Assembly (NCBI GenBank): GCA_030684415.1
Contig: JAUXNL010000505.1
Span: 1 to 9,718, forward strand
DNA: 9,718 nucleotides
Reading direction: 5' to 3'
From: Moraxellaceae bacterium
Lineage (GTDB): Bacteria; Pseudomonadota; Gammaproteobacteria; Pseudomonadales; Moraxellaceae
Position numbers and translations under genes: made by a program
Part shown: one piece after another, positions 1 to 6,462 of the stretch
How positions within the stretch are numbered: position 1 is the first letter of the stretch
Layout: every line of letters starts with the position of its first letter
Notes under the pieces: generated by a model
Seen by the model: the letters and a program-made list of their open reading frames with translations, nothing else
Told to the model about the DNA's origin: nothing
Database searches by the model: none

Positions 1-998
1 CGGTGAAAAACGGCTGGCGCCCTGTGCTGGCGGGCCGGCAGGAAGACAAAGTGCGGCCCATCGCCAAGCGTCTGGGCCTGGACTACCGCGTTTTTGATCT
101 GACTGATCCAGAGACGATTGCCTCACAGCTGTCCGGCATGAAACTCGTCATGCATTGTGCCGGCCCGTTCTCTGCCACATCGGCTCCCATGCTAGCCGCC
201 TGCCTGGAAGCTGGCGCCGACTATCTGGATGTAACGGGTGAGATTGCTGTTTTTGAACATGCACACGGCCTTGCCGACGACATCCGGCGTGCCGGCATCG
301 TGGCGTGCCCCGGTGTCGGCTTTGATGTCATTCCCACCGATTGCGTAGCCGCCGCGCTGCATCGCGCCCTGCCCGATGCTACACAACTGGCCCTCGGGTT
401 TGACACGGCATCACACATGTCGCCGGGCACGGCCAAAACCGCGATTGAATGGATGGGCATGAGCGGCCAGGCACGCCGCCGCCACCAGATCATTACCGTG
501 CCGCAGGCATGGAAAATACGACGCATCAACTTCGGTGCCGGCACCAAGACCGCCATGACCATTCCCTGGGGCGATGTCTCTACCGCCTGGCATACCACCG
601 GCATTCCTGATATCGAAGTTTACCTTCCCGTGCCGCTGCCCCTGCTGGCCGGCGCAAAATCGGCAAATTATCTCGGGCCGTTGCTGCGCAGCCATTTTGT
701 GCAGCGCACTCTGAAAAAGCTGGTGGATCGTTTTGTCACCGGCCCGGATGAGCATCAGCGTGCCGCTTCATGCACACATGTATGGGGCGAGGCCCGGAAT
801 GCTCAAGGAGTCACTGTCACCGCGAGGGTGCGTACCGCACATGTTTATGAACTGACGGTGACCGGCGCCATGGCCATGATTGAACGCTTGCTGGAGGATC
901 GCCCGTTACCCGGTTGCTACACTCCGGGTCGGCTGATGGGCCCGGAGTTCGTTTGCACACTGGAAGGCTCTGGCCCGATGGAAATCAGTCGCGATTGA
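1..998 (+). CDS. Saccharopine dehydrogenase-like Rossmann oxidoreductase, 5' end cut by window
   Basis: The reading frame is open from the left edge and stops at TGA 996-998. About 331 residues are visible. The protein starts mid-Rossmann fold: the visible part begins around GWRPVLAGR, the end of beta-alpha 1 and start of beta 2. The usual N-terminal glycine-rich nucleotide motif must therefore lie upstream, and the GTG at 3-5 is an internal Val codon rather than a start. Family signs are HCAGPF (visible residues ~51-56), the segment ACLEAGADYLDVTGE (~66-80) and PGVGFDVIPTDC, all typical of saccharopine dehydrogenase NADP-binding and trans-acting enoyl reductase-like proteins. These are usually NAD(P)-dependent oxidoreductases of unknown substrate; lysine metabolism should not be assumed. 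It converges on the membrane-protein gene at 1087-1560 with an 88-base gap. I see no convincing terminator there, only a weak AAGGC/GCCTT pair at 998-1020. The family call is fairly sure, the substrate unknown. Confidence 0.8.
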   Translation, partial: VKNGWRPVLAGRQEDKVRPIAKRLGLDYRVFDLTDPETIASQLSGMKLVMHCAGPFSATSAPMLAACLEAGADYLDVTGEIAVFEHAHGLADDIRRAGIVACPGVGFDVIPTDCVAAALHRALPDATQLALGFDTASHMSPGTAKTAIEWMGMSGQARRRHQIITVPQAWKIRRINFGAGTKTAMTIPWGDVSTAWHTTGIPDIEVYLPVPLPLLAGAKSANYLGPLLRSHFVQRTLKKLVDRFVTGPDEHQRAASCTHVWGEARNAQGVTVTARVRTAHVYELTVTGAMAMIERLLEDRPLPGCYTPGRLMGPEFVCTLEGSGPMEISRD

Positions 999-1086
999 AG
1001 GCGCTCTGAAAAACTGCCTTTCCGTGCATGAATGACATTTTGCCGTCGTCTTTCAGGAGTTTTCCGGCAGGATTCTTCCGGGAGGT

Positions 1087-1560
1087 TCAGGGCATTGTCA
1101 GAGGCAGTGCGTTGATGACACCGGCAAACAGCACCACAAAACCTCCAATTTCCGACACGATCAATGCCCACATGAAACCCTGGATCATGAGCCCGGGCAG
1201 CGTCATCGGACCCAACCGGTGCGGTCGTGCCAGCTGGTTTTCCGTGTCACGCATAAAACCATGGACCACATAGGTGAAGATGGCGGCCGCGAAGAACAGC
1301 AACGGGAAGGCCGTGGCCCAGAAATTCACCCGCTCACTCCAGGCACTGAGATCGGCAAAGACGGCCAGCAACATCGCTGCAAAGGCATAGAGCAATGAGG
1401 TGCGGTGCGCGATGTTGACGTAATACGGTGCTTCCGCCTTTTCGCTTTTCATCATGGCCAGGTATTTCCACACACCGGTCAGAAGACCGGTCAGAAAGAA
1501 AACACCCGCGGCCAGAATGGCCAGCACCACGGCGGGCTCAAGCGCAAGATCCAGATCCAT
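1087..1560 (-). CDS. Small integral membrane protein with four predicted helices, function unknown
   Basis: This 157-residue protein starts at ATG 1560, with a good AAAGG ribosome site seven bases upstream, and stops at TCA 1087-1089 on the plus strand. Four hydrophobic segments are evident at about residues 9-32, 52-72, 79-101 and 128-149, so it should sit in the inner membrane. Polar or conserved-looking elements at the helix ends are TGVWKY (28-33), AHRTSLLY (51-58), DTENQ (105-109) and SEIGGF (136-141). The charged His/Arg at the start of helix 2 and Glu137 inside helix 4 are unusual in a purely structural membrane protein and could be functional. There is no signal peptide beyond helix 1. 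I do not recognise a characterised family and assign no function. It is transcribed in the same direction as the ybdG-like gene, but 386 bases lie between them, so they are probably separate units. Confidence 0.75.
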   Translation of the reverse strand: MDLDLALEPAVVLAILAAGVFFLTGLLTGVWKYLAMMKSEKAEAPYYVNIAHRTSLLYAFAAMLLAVFADLSAWSERVNFWATAFPLLFFAAAIFTYVVHGFMRDTENQLARPHRLGPMTLPGLMIQGFMWALIVSEIGGFVVLFAGVINALPLTMP

Positions 1561-1689
1561 TTCGTTACCTTTCTTGTTGTGATGGCTTGCCGGAAAGCTG
1601 CCGGCACGCCGTTATGCACAGTGGTTCGTCAGCGTCAGCCGGTGGCCATTATCAATGCCCCGCTGAAAACCCGGCTGGGCTGCCCGCAG

Positions 1690-1718
1690 CCTCAGCTCTT
1701 TCATGGAAACAGCTGAGG
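1690..1718. repeat. Long near-perfect hairpin
   Basis: Arms CCTCAGCT (1690-1697) and AGCTGAGG (1711-1718) are perfectly complementary. Inside them, after one C/C mismatch, TTTC (1699-1702) pairs with GAAA (1706-1709) around an ATG triloop. The result is 12 base pairs in 29 bases. No T-tract follows on either strand. It could be a Rho-independent-like pause, an RNA end-protecting element or a binding site. It lies about 230 bases past the ybdG-like stop codon, which is far for a terminator. Confidence 0.6.
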
Positions 1719-1727
1719 AATCAGCCC

Positions 1728-1759
1728 CTTCGAACAAGGCTCTGCTGAACCTGTCGAAG
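1728..1759. repeat. Imperfect inverted repeat with TTCGA ends, dispersed-repeat type
   Basis: CTTCGA at 1728-1733 is mirrored by TCGAAG at 1754-1759, and the interior (ACAAGGCTC versus CTGAACCTG) is loosely complementary. It resembles the TTCGACAGGCTCAG-type palindromic repeats scattered between genes in many proteobacterial chromosomes. The match is from memory, so membership in a genome-wide family needs counting. It starts ten bases after the hairpin at 1690-1718, and together they form a compound palindromic block. Confidence 0.45.
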
Positions 1760-1946
1760 CCGGGAAAGCAGCTTTCAGCCATCTGCCAAGCCCGGGCTCT
1801 GAACATATCCGTTGTTAGCCGCTTGGCGAAAGTGGCCGGCCGGAATTTTTACCGGCAGCACGTCAGGCAATCTCCTTCGAAGCGCCGCAAGTAACGCAGT
1901 GGCATGGCCATGCTCAAACGCCACGACCGGCTTTCATCGTCGGCGG

Positions 1947-3182
1947 TCAAAGTGCCACAATCGAACGCGCCATGCCTTGCCGCACATCGGCACCCACTGG
2001 TTTCTGGTAAAGCCCCAGCCCGAACTCCGGCAGGATCGCGAACAAGTGATCAAAAATGTCGGCCTGCACATTCTCGTAACTCACCCAGGCGGTATCCGCT
2101 GTAAAACAATAGAGTTCAAGAGGGATGCCCTCTCCTTCCGTGGCCAGTTGCCGCACCATGCAGGTCATGTCGTGGTGAATGTCGGGATGCCCCTCCAGAT
2201 AGGCCTGAACGTACGCGCGGAAGGTCCCGAGGTTGGTCAGCCGGCGCCGGTTCACGGCCTCATCCCCCGCATCGCCCAGTGCGGCATTCCATTCGCCAAC
2301 AGCATCCTGCTTCTGCTGCAGGTAAGTGTCGAGACGCCGGAAGCGATGCAAGGCATGGATGTCTTCATCGCTCAGGAAATGTACCGTGGCCGCATCGATG
2401 AACAGGGCGCGCTTGATGCGTCGTCCACCTGAGTCAAACATACCGCGCCAGTTGCGAAATGATTCGTTGATGAGCCGCCAGGTCGGAATCGTGGTGATGG
2501 TACTGTCCCAGTTGCGCACTTTTACAGTGTGCAGGCTGATGTCCATCACCTCGCCATCCGCACTGGCAGACGGCATCTCAATCCAGTCGCCCACACGCAA
2601 CATCTCGTTAGAGCTGATCTGCACGCTGGCCACAAAGCCGAGCAACGTATCTTTGAAAATCAGCAGCAATACCGCCGACAGAGCCCCGAGCCCGGACAGC
2701 AGCATCAATGGCGAACGGTTGATGAGCAACGCAACCATCACAATGCCACCCACCACATAAAGAATGATTTTCAAAAGCTGGATGTAGCCTTTGACCGGTA
2801 CGGTGCTGTCGGCGCCATGCGGCGCCAGCTCCTGCACGGCCGAGAGCCCAGCACCGAGGGCACGAATACCGAAATACAGCGTGCCGGCCATGGCCACATT
2901 GCCGATCAGTTGCTCGACGCGCGCCGTGATGTCAGGCACAACGCCGATGCCGAACTGCACGATCAGCGTCGGCACCAGATGCGCCAGATGACGGAAAGCA
3001 CCGCTCTGATAAAGCACGTCGTCCCATTTCCACTCGCTGCGCTCGGTCAGTTTGCGCAAGAGTCGCAGGCCCACTAGTCGCACCACCAGATCAGCCATCC
3101 AGGCCAGCAACAACAGCAGAAAAATTCCGATGATCATGTCGGCCCATGGATGGGCCAGCAGACCAGAAAACCAGTTGTTCAT
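1947..3182 (-). CDS. ybdG: Mechanosensitive ion channel of the MscS family, YbdG (miniconductance) type
   Basis: This inner-membrane channel of the MscS superfamily opens under hypo-osmotic membrane tension to release solutes. I chose ATG 3182 (411 residues) because AGGA at 3190-3193 is seven bases upstream and because E. coli YbdG is about 415 residues with a similarly short leader before its first helix. The frame stays open to an ATG at 3311, which would add 43 residues without resemblance to the family. Hydrophobic helices run at about residues 16-38, 68-83, 93-113 and 134-154, followed by the pore-lining segment at 161-189. The soluble beta domain follows (GDWIEMP 198-204; NWDSTITTIPTW 224-235; GGRRIKR 252-258). 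The C-terminal part shows LTNLGTFRAY (315-324) and QADIFDHLFAILPEFGL (373-389). From memory these segments closely track E. coli YbdG, which distinguishes it from short MscS. Nothing links it functionally to the terpene genes. Confidence 0.92.
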   Translation of the reverse strand: MNNWFSGLLAHPWADMIIGIFLLLLLAWMADLVVRLVGLRLLRKLTERSEWKWDDVLYQSGAFRHLAHLVPTLIVQFGIGVVPDITARVEQLIGNVAMAGTLYFGIRALGAGLSAVQELAPHGADSTVPVKGYIQLLKIILYVVGGIVMVALLINRSPLMLLSGLGALSAVLLLIFKDTLLGFVASVQISSNEMLRVGDWIEMPSASADGEVMDISLHTVKVRNWDSTITTIPTWRLINESFRNWRGMFDSGGRRIKRALFIDAATVHFLSDEDIHALHRFRRLDTYLQQKQDAVGEWNAALGDAGDEAVNRRRLTNLGTFRAYVQAYLEGHPDIHHDMTCMVRQLATEGEGIPLELYCFTADTAWVSYENVQADIFDHLFAILPEFGLGLYQKPVGADVRQGMARSIVAL

Positions 3183-3521
3183 GGGCATGTCCTGTGCGGA
3201 ATCGACACCGCTAGCAAGCGGCTTGAAAAGCGTTTCAGCCGTTTGTTGACGACCAAGGAGATCGGGCTGCATATCCATCAGGGCCGAGTGACTGACGCCT
3301 CGTGGCGCCATTCCGGGCTGCCGCCACTATTGATGACGGGGTAAAAAGCCAGGAAGACACCCTGCGCCCGCCATCAACGCAAGGCCCGTCTTCGGGCAGA
3401 CAGCAACAGACGAAAGATCAGAAAATGGTCGGCCACGAGCGCGGCATTATCACAAGGCTTGCCAGCCAGACCTGCCGCCACACTGTGGCAGTGCTGTAAG
3501 CAACCACGCCACCTGCGAAGG
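3183..3521. other. Intergenic gap between atuR 3' end and ybdG
   Basis: About 339 bases separate the stop of the TetR gene from the chosen start of ybdG, both on the minus strand. The part 3183-3311 is an in-frame extension of ybdG that I consider untranslated. A small GC hairpin, GCCCG-TCTT-CGGGC (3384-3397), lies about 125 bases after the atuR stop and has no T-run, so it is a poor terminator candidate. The ybdG promoter must be in this gap, but no clear -35/-10 pair is visible. Confidence 0.5.
3190..3193 (-). promoter_or_regulatory. Ribosome binding site deciding the ybdG start
   Basis: AGGA on the minus strand is seven bases before ATG 3182. It favours the 411-residue form over the in-frame upstream ATGs at 3311, 3278, 3272 and 3188, the last of which would leave almost no spacing. 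Confidence 0.6.
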
Positions 3522-4139
3522 TCAGACCTGCTGGCGCAGCGCCATGTCGAGGGTCATGTCCGCCAGCGCGTCCAGAGAAAGCGGGCCGTTGCGCTTGTAC
3601 CACATGCGCGTCCAGCCGATGGCGCCGCCAATCAAGCGTCGCCAGATAAAGGCATCGTGGGGCACTGCCCCTTCTCCACGCAGTTCCTCCAGCACCTGCA
3701 ACCACAGCGCTTCATAACGCTCACGCATGGCCAGCAGGAGTTGCTGGCGCTCGGCCGACAGCGCATTCCACTCATACACCAGCACCGACATTGCATCGCC
3801 GGTATCACCGTTGATGGACTCCAGCTCGGCGCGAATCAGACCGCGCAGTCGTTCCCGGGGCGTGCAGCCGCAGGCCACCGCCTGCTCCATGCGCGCAAAG
3901 TTGAAATGGATGGCCTCCTCCATGACCGCGCAGAGGATGTCTTCCTTGGTCTTGAAATGATGGAACAGACTGCCGGACTGGATGCCGACCACGCGCGCCA
4001 GATCACGCACCGTGGTGCGCTCGTAGCCCTGGGTACAGAAAAGATGCGCCGCCGCCCGCAGCACGCGGCCACGCGGACTGTCGTCGAGCCCGCCCATTTG
4101 CGGAATGTCCGCCAGGCATTGCAGGACTGGTGCATCCAT
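3522..4139 (-). CDS. atuR: TetR-family repressor, AtuR-like regulator of the terpene cluster
   Basis: This 205-residue protein is a DNA-binding repressor. The start is ATG 4139, with GAGGGAA (4145-4151) six bases upstream; an in-frame GTG at 4157 would add six residues but lies beyond that ribosome site. The N-terminal TetR DNA-binding domain spans about 21-70. The first helix is GRVLRAAAHLFCTQGYERTT (24-43) and the helix-turn-helix VRDLARVVGIQSGSLFHHF is at 44-62, followed by the usual KTKEDIL (63-69). The remainder is a helical ligand domain ending in a WTRMWYKRNGPLSLDALAD segment, the type seen in KstR2-like acyl-CoA-sensing regulators. It is divergent from atuA. In P. aeruginosa the TetR protein AtuR represses atuABCDEFGH from the adjacent promoter region, so the same role is inferred here. 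The inducing ligand is probably a terpenyl-CoA or related intermediate; that is inference. Confidence 0.8.
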   Translation of the reverse strand: MDAPVLQCLADIPQMGGLDDSPRGRVLRAAAHLFCTQGYERTTVRDLARVVGIQSGSLFHHFKTKEDILCAVMEEAIHFNFARMEQAVACGCTPRERLRGLIRAELESINGDTGDAMSVLVYEWNALSAERQQLLLAMRERYEALWLQVLEELRGEGAVPHDAFIWRRLIGGAIGWTRMWYKRNGPLSLDALADMTLDMALRQQV

Positions 4140-4144
4140 AAGTC

Positions 4145-4151
4145 TTCCCTC
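4145..4151 (-). promoter_or_regulatory. Ribosome binding site of atuR
   Basis: GAGGGAA on the minus strand lies five bases (4140-4144) before ATG 4139. It decides between that start and the in-frame GTG at 4157, which would place this site inside the coding sequence. Confidence 0.6.
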
Positions 4152-4354
4152 GGTCACTCGGTGCCGGTGTCAGGGGCGTCGGCATCGGTATCGGCGCGCG
4201 ATTGTGGCGGAGCGCCCGGGTCCGGGCCAGCCAGTGCAGGCCTGCCGGACAGGCACAGTGGCAGACGCTTGGCGCCGTCTTGCCATGAAAAGTCTGACCG
4301 CAAGGCGGGCAAGCCATAGCGTGCTCCGGTGGCCATGCTGCCTCATGCCCAGCC

Positions 4355-4376
4355 AAAAACCAAGCGCTTGCTTTGT
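4355..4376. promoter_or_regulatory. Candidate AtuR operator palindrome
   Basis: CAAGCGCTTG (4361-4370) is a perfect 10-bp palindrome. Its symmetry continues outward with A/T pairs at 4357-4359 with 4372-4374, broken only by the C/C pair at 4360/4371, and with one more pair at 4355/4376. The 14 bases at 4359-4372 fit the pattern AnCAAGnnCTTGnT, which I recall as the operator of the TetR regulator KstR2. It is centred 63 bases before the atuA start and about 226 bases before the atuR start. That placement suits repression of atuA more directly than autoregulation. Confidence 0.6.
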
Positions 4377-4428
4377 TTTAGGAGCGGCAGTAAGGTTGGC
4401 CGCAGTTTTGACTACAGGGTTGTCTGTC

Positions 4429-6216
4429 ATGCCTGAGCTTTCCCGTCCTGTCCGTATCGGCTGCGCATCCGGCTTCTGGGGCGACACCAACACCGCCGCC
4501 TTCCAGCTCGTCAAAATGGCCGACATCGACTACCTCGTGTTCGATTACCTGGCCGAAGTCACCATGTCGATCATGGCAGCCGCCCGCCTGAAAGACCCGC
4601 AGGCCGGCTACGCGACTGACTTTGTGACCCGCGTGATGGCCCCGCTCATCCGCGACATCGCCGACAAGAAAATCAAGGTCGTGAGCAACGCTGGCGGCGT
4701 CAATCCGCTTGCCTGCCGCGATGCGCTGAACAAGGTGATCGCCGACGCCGGCCTGACGCTGAAAGTGGCCGTGGTACTGGGCGATGACCTCAGCCCCCGG
4801 CAGCAGGAATTCCGCGACGCCGGCACGACCGAAATGTTCACGGGCGCGGCCATGCCGACACAGTTGGCCAGCATGAACGCCTACCTCGGCGCCGTGGGCG
4901 TGCGTGATGCACTGGCGGCCGGTGCCGACATCGTCATCACCGGGCGCGTAGTGGATTCGGCCGTGGTCATCGGCCCACTGCTGCATGAGTTCGGCTGGGC
5001 ACTGGACGACTACGACAAGCTCGGTCAGGCCGCCCTCGCCGGCCACATCATCGAATGCGGCGCCCAGTGCACCGGTGGCAATTTCACCGACTGGGAAAGC
5101 GTGCCGGGTTACGAAAACATGGGCTTCCCGATTGTGGAAGTGAATGCCGACTCAAGCTTTGTGGTGACCAAGCCGAACGGCACCGGTGGTCTGGTGTCCC
5201 CGGCCACGGTGGGCGAGCAGATTGTTTATGAAATCGGCGATCCGCAGTCCTACCTGCTGCCCGATGTCACGGCAGATTTCTCGCAGGTGCAGCTCGAGCA
5301 AATTGGCGAAAACCAGGTGCGCGTCACGGGTGCCCGTGGCCGCGCACCAACCGACAGCTACAAGGTCAGCGCCACATACGCCGACGGCCACCGTGTCACG
5401 GTGAGCTTCATGATCGGCGGCATCGACGCCAAGAAAAAAGGCGAGCGGGTCAGCGCCGCCATCCTCACCAAGTGCGAGCGCGTATTGATGATGCGAGGCG
5501 CACCGGGCTTTACCGGCAAATCGGTGGAAATTCTCGGCACTGAATCCACTTACGGCCCGCATGGCCGCCATCACGACGCGCGCGAAGTCATCGTGAAAAT
5601 GGCCGTCACCCATCCGGTGAAAGAAGCCTGTCTGTTCTTTGCATCTGAAATCGCGCAAGCCGCCACCGGCATGGCCCCCGGCCTCAGTGGCATTGTCGGC
5701 GGACGGCCAAAGGCATCTCCCGTGGTCAAGCTATGGTCTTGCCTGGTGAAAAAAGACAACGTGGCCGTCAGCATCGACATCGATGGCGAACGCCGTGCCG
5801 TGGAAATTCCGCTGGCCAGCTCCGCACCAGTGGCGCCGCTCGCAGCGGGCACCGCTGCCGTGTTGGACGGCAGCGAAATTGAAGTGCCGCTGGTGAAACT
5901 GGCCTGGGCCCGCAGCGGCGACAAAGGTAACGCCTCGAATATCGGTGTCATCGCCCGGCGCCCGGAATACCTGCCCTATATCCGCCACGCCCTCACAGAA
6001 AAAAGTGTGGCTGATTACATGGCGCATGTGCTGGACGGCAGTAACAGTGTCGTCAGTCGCTACGAATTGCCGGGCATGCAGGCACTGAACTTCCTGCTCA
6101 CCAATGCACTGGGTGGCGGCGGCATGGCCAGCCTGCGCATCGATCCGCAGGGCAAGGCGTTTGGTCAGCAATTGCTGGAAATGCCGGTGAAAGTGCCAGC
6201 TTCGCTGCTGAACTGA
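4429..6216 (+). CDS. atuA: AtuA, acyclic terpene utilization protein (DUF1446 family)
   Basis: This 595-residue cytoplasmic protein is the first gene of the operon. Start ATG 4429 places VRIGCASGFWGDT at residues 8-20, the normal N-terminus of the family. The upstream ribosome site is poor (ACAGGG at 4414-4419 is the only candidate). Family landmarks are DYLVFDYLAEVTM (34-46), SNAGGVNP (86-93), TGRVVDSA (171-178) and ECGAQCTGGNF (209-219). A separate C-terminal domain from about 486 carries WARSGDKGNASNIG (493-506), the hallmark of the AtuA C-terminal alpha/beta region. In P. aeruginosa atuA is needed for growth on citronellol/geraniol, but its reaction is not established to my knowledge. Conserved Cys, Asp and glycine-rich loops suggest an enzyme rather than a scaffold (inference). 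The long 246-base gap before the next gene carries two hairpins, so expression may be tuned separately. Confidence 0.9.
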   Translation: MPELSRPVRIGCASGFWGDTNTAAFQLVKMADIDYLVFDYLAEVTMSIMAAARLKDPQAGYATDFVTRVMAPLIRDIADKKIKVVSNAGGVNPLACRDALNKVIADAGLTLKVAVVLGDDLSPRQQEFRDAGTTEMFTGAAMPTQLASMNAYLGAVGVRDALAAGADIVITGRVVDSAVVIGPLLHEFGWALDDYDKLGQAALAGHIIECGAQCTGGNFTDWESVPGYENMGFPIVEVNADSSFVVTKPNGTGGLVSPATVGEQIVYEIGDPQSYLLPDVTADFSQVQLEQIGENQVRVTGARGRAPTDSYKVSATYADGHRVTVSFMIGGIDAKKKGERVSAAILTKCERVLMMRGAPGFTGKSVEILGTESTYGPHGRHHDAREVIVKMAVTHPVKEACLFFASEIAQAATGMAPGLSGIVGGRPKASPVVKLWSCLVKKDNVAVSIDIDGERRAVEIPLASSAPVAPLAAGTAAVLDGSEIEVPLVKLAWARSGDKGNASNIGVIARRPEYLPYIRHALTEKSVADYMAHVLDGSNSVVSRYELPGMQALNFLLTNALGGGGMASLRIDPQGKAFGQQLLEMPVKVPASLLN

Positions 6217-6303
6217 TACTGGCCTTCCCCCTCCGGGACAAGAGGAAACCACTGCGGATGCTCCGACCTCGAAACAGGGGCAGGCATCGGGAATGAAAGC
6301 GCC

Positions 6304-6345
6304 TTCTCTCCCCGTGCGTGGGGAGAGGGTCAAGGTGAGGGGAAA
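6304..6345. repeat. REP-like palindromic element A, downstream of atuA
   Basis: Arms CTCTCCCC (6306-6313) and GGGGAGAG (6320-6327) form a perfect 8-bp stem around GTGCGT. Two flanking T-G pairs (6305/6328 and 6304/6329) extend it by wobble. A GGTGAGGGG tail follows. On the minus strand it reads as a CCTCACC...CCCTCTCCCC block, a motif common in proteobacterial intergenic repeats. No T-run follows, so it is not a standard terminator. It lies about 90 bases past the atuA stop. Confidence 0.55.
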
Positions 6346-6397
6346 TCGCCAAAGTCCCTTTTTGTCAGCTTGCTGGAAAATGCTTTTCAGAAAGCGG

Positions 6398-6431
6398 TTA
6401 AGCCCAGCCCTCTCCGTGCCGACACGGAGAG
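6398..6431. repeat. REP-like palindromic element B, upstream of the SDR gene
   Basis: CTCTCCGTG (6410-6418) and CACGGAGAG (6423-6431) form a perfect 9-bp stem closed by the tetraloop CCGA, preceded by AGCCCAGCC. It shares the CCCTCTCC/GGAGAG architecture of element A in the opposite orientation, with the lead sequences facing each other across about 50 bases. The stem ends 19 bases before the ribosome site of the next gene, so it would form in the leader without masking that site. Confidence 0.55.
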
Positions 6432-6449
6432 CGAGAAACTCCAGAACTC

Positions 6450-6456
6450 AAGGAAG
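6450..6456 (+). promoter_or_regulatory. Ribosome binding site of the SDR gene
   Basis: AAGGAAG is six bases upstream of ATG 6463. It decides this start over the in-frame ATG at 6370, which would translate through hairpin B and add 31 residues of non-family sequence. Confidence 0.7.
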
Positions 6457-6462
6457 CCGAAC

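Larger units (their letters stand above)
1561..1946. other. 386-base intergenic gap with several inverted repeats
   Basis: This gap lies between the 3' end of the ybdG-like gene and the start of the small membrane-protein gene, both on the minus strand. I see no credible gene. The short open frame at 1612-1806 (-) is composed largely of repeat sequence and has no family resemblance. The gap holds a long hairpin (1690-1718), a TTCGA-type imperfect inverted repeat (1728-1759) and a GCCGG/CCGGC stem with an AT-rich loop (1839-1856). None is followed by a T-run on the minus strand, so none looks like a classical intrinsic terminator. The promoter for the membrane-protein gene should be here, but I cannot place it. 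Confidence 0.6.
4140..4428. promoter_or_regulatory. Divergent atuR-atuA control region
   Basis: These 289 bases separate the two divergent starts and should hold both promoters. The clearest element is the palindrome described separately at 4355-4376. A small stem GCCTG-CCGGA-CAGGC (4240-4254) lies on the atuR side. A weak sigma70-like pair for atuA, TTGCTT (4368-4373) and TAAGGT (4391-4396) with 17-base spacing, would overlap the palindrome, which suits repression. Each hexamer matches consensus at only about three positions, so the promoter is unproven. The atuA frame stays open through the gap up to 4105, but no ribosome site or family-like residues support translation there. Confidence 0.55.

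Noticed and set aside
998..1021. AAGGC/GCCTT stem as terminator between the convergent genes
   Set aside because: The stem is only five base pairs, with a 13-base loop and no T-run.
1612..1806. 64-codon open frame on the minus strand in the 1561-1946 gap
   Set aside because: It is largely made of the palindromic block, has no supporting ribosome site or family resemblance, and is best explained as chance.
3183..3311. 43-residue N-terminal extension of the ybdG frame
   Set aside because: The ribosome site at 3190-3193 and the usual family length support ATG 3182; the extension is not family-like.
3384..3397. GCCCG-TCTT-CGGGC hairpin as atuR terminator
   Set aside because: Only five base pairs, no T-run on either strand, and about 125 bases beyond the atuR stop.
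4264..4282. GACG...CGTC inverted repeat as a second AtuR operator
   Set aside because: Only four complementary bases per arm and no resemblance to the CAAGCGCTTG palindrome.
4947..6333. Long open frames on the strand opposite atuA and similar shadows opposite atuB-atuC
   Set aside because: These arise from GC-rich codon bias opposite well-supported genes; their sequences are low-complexity and His/Gly/Ala-rich, without family features.
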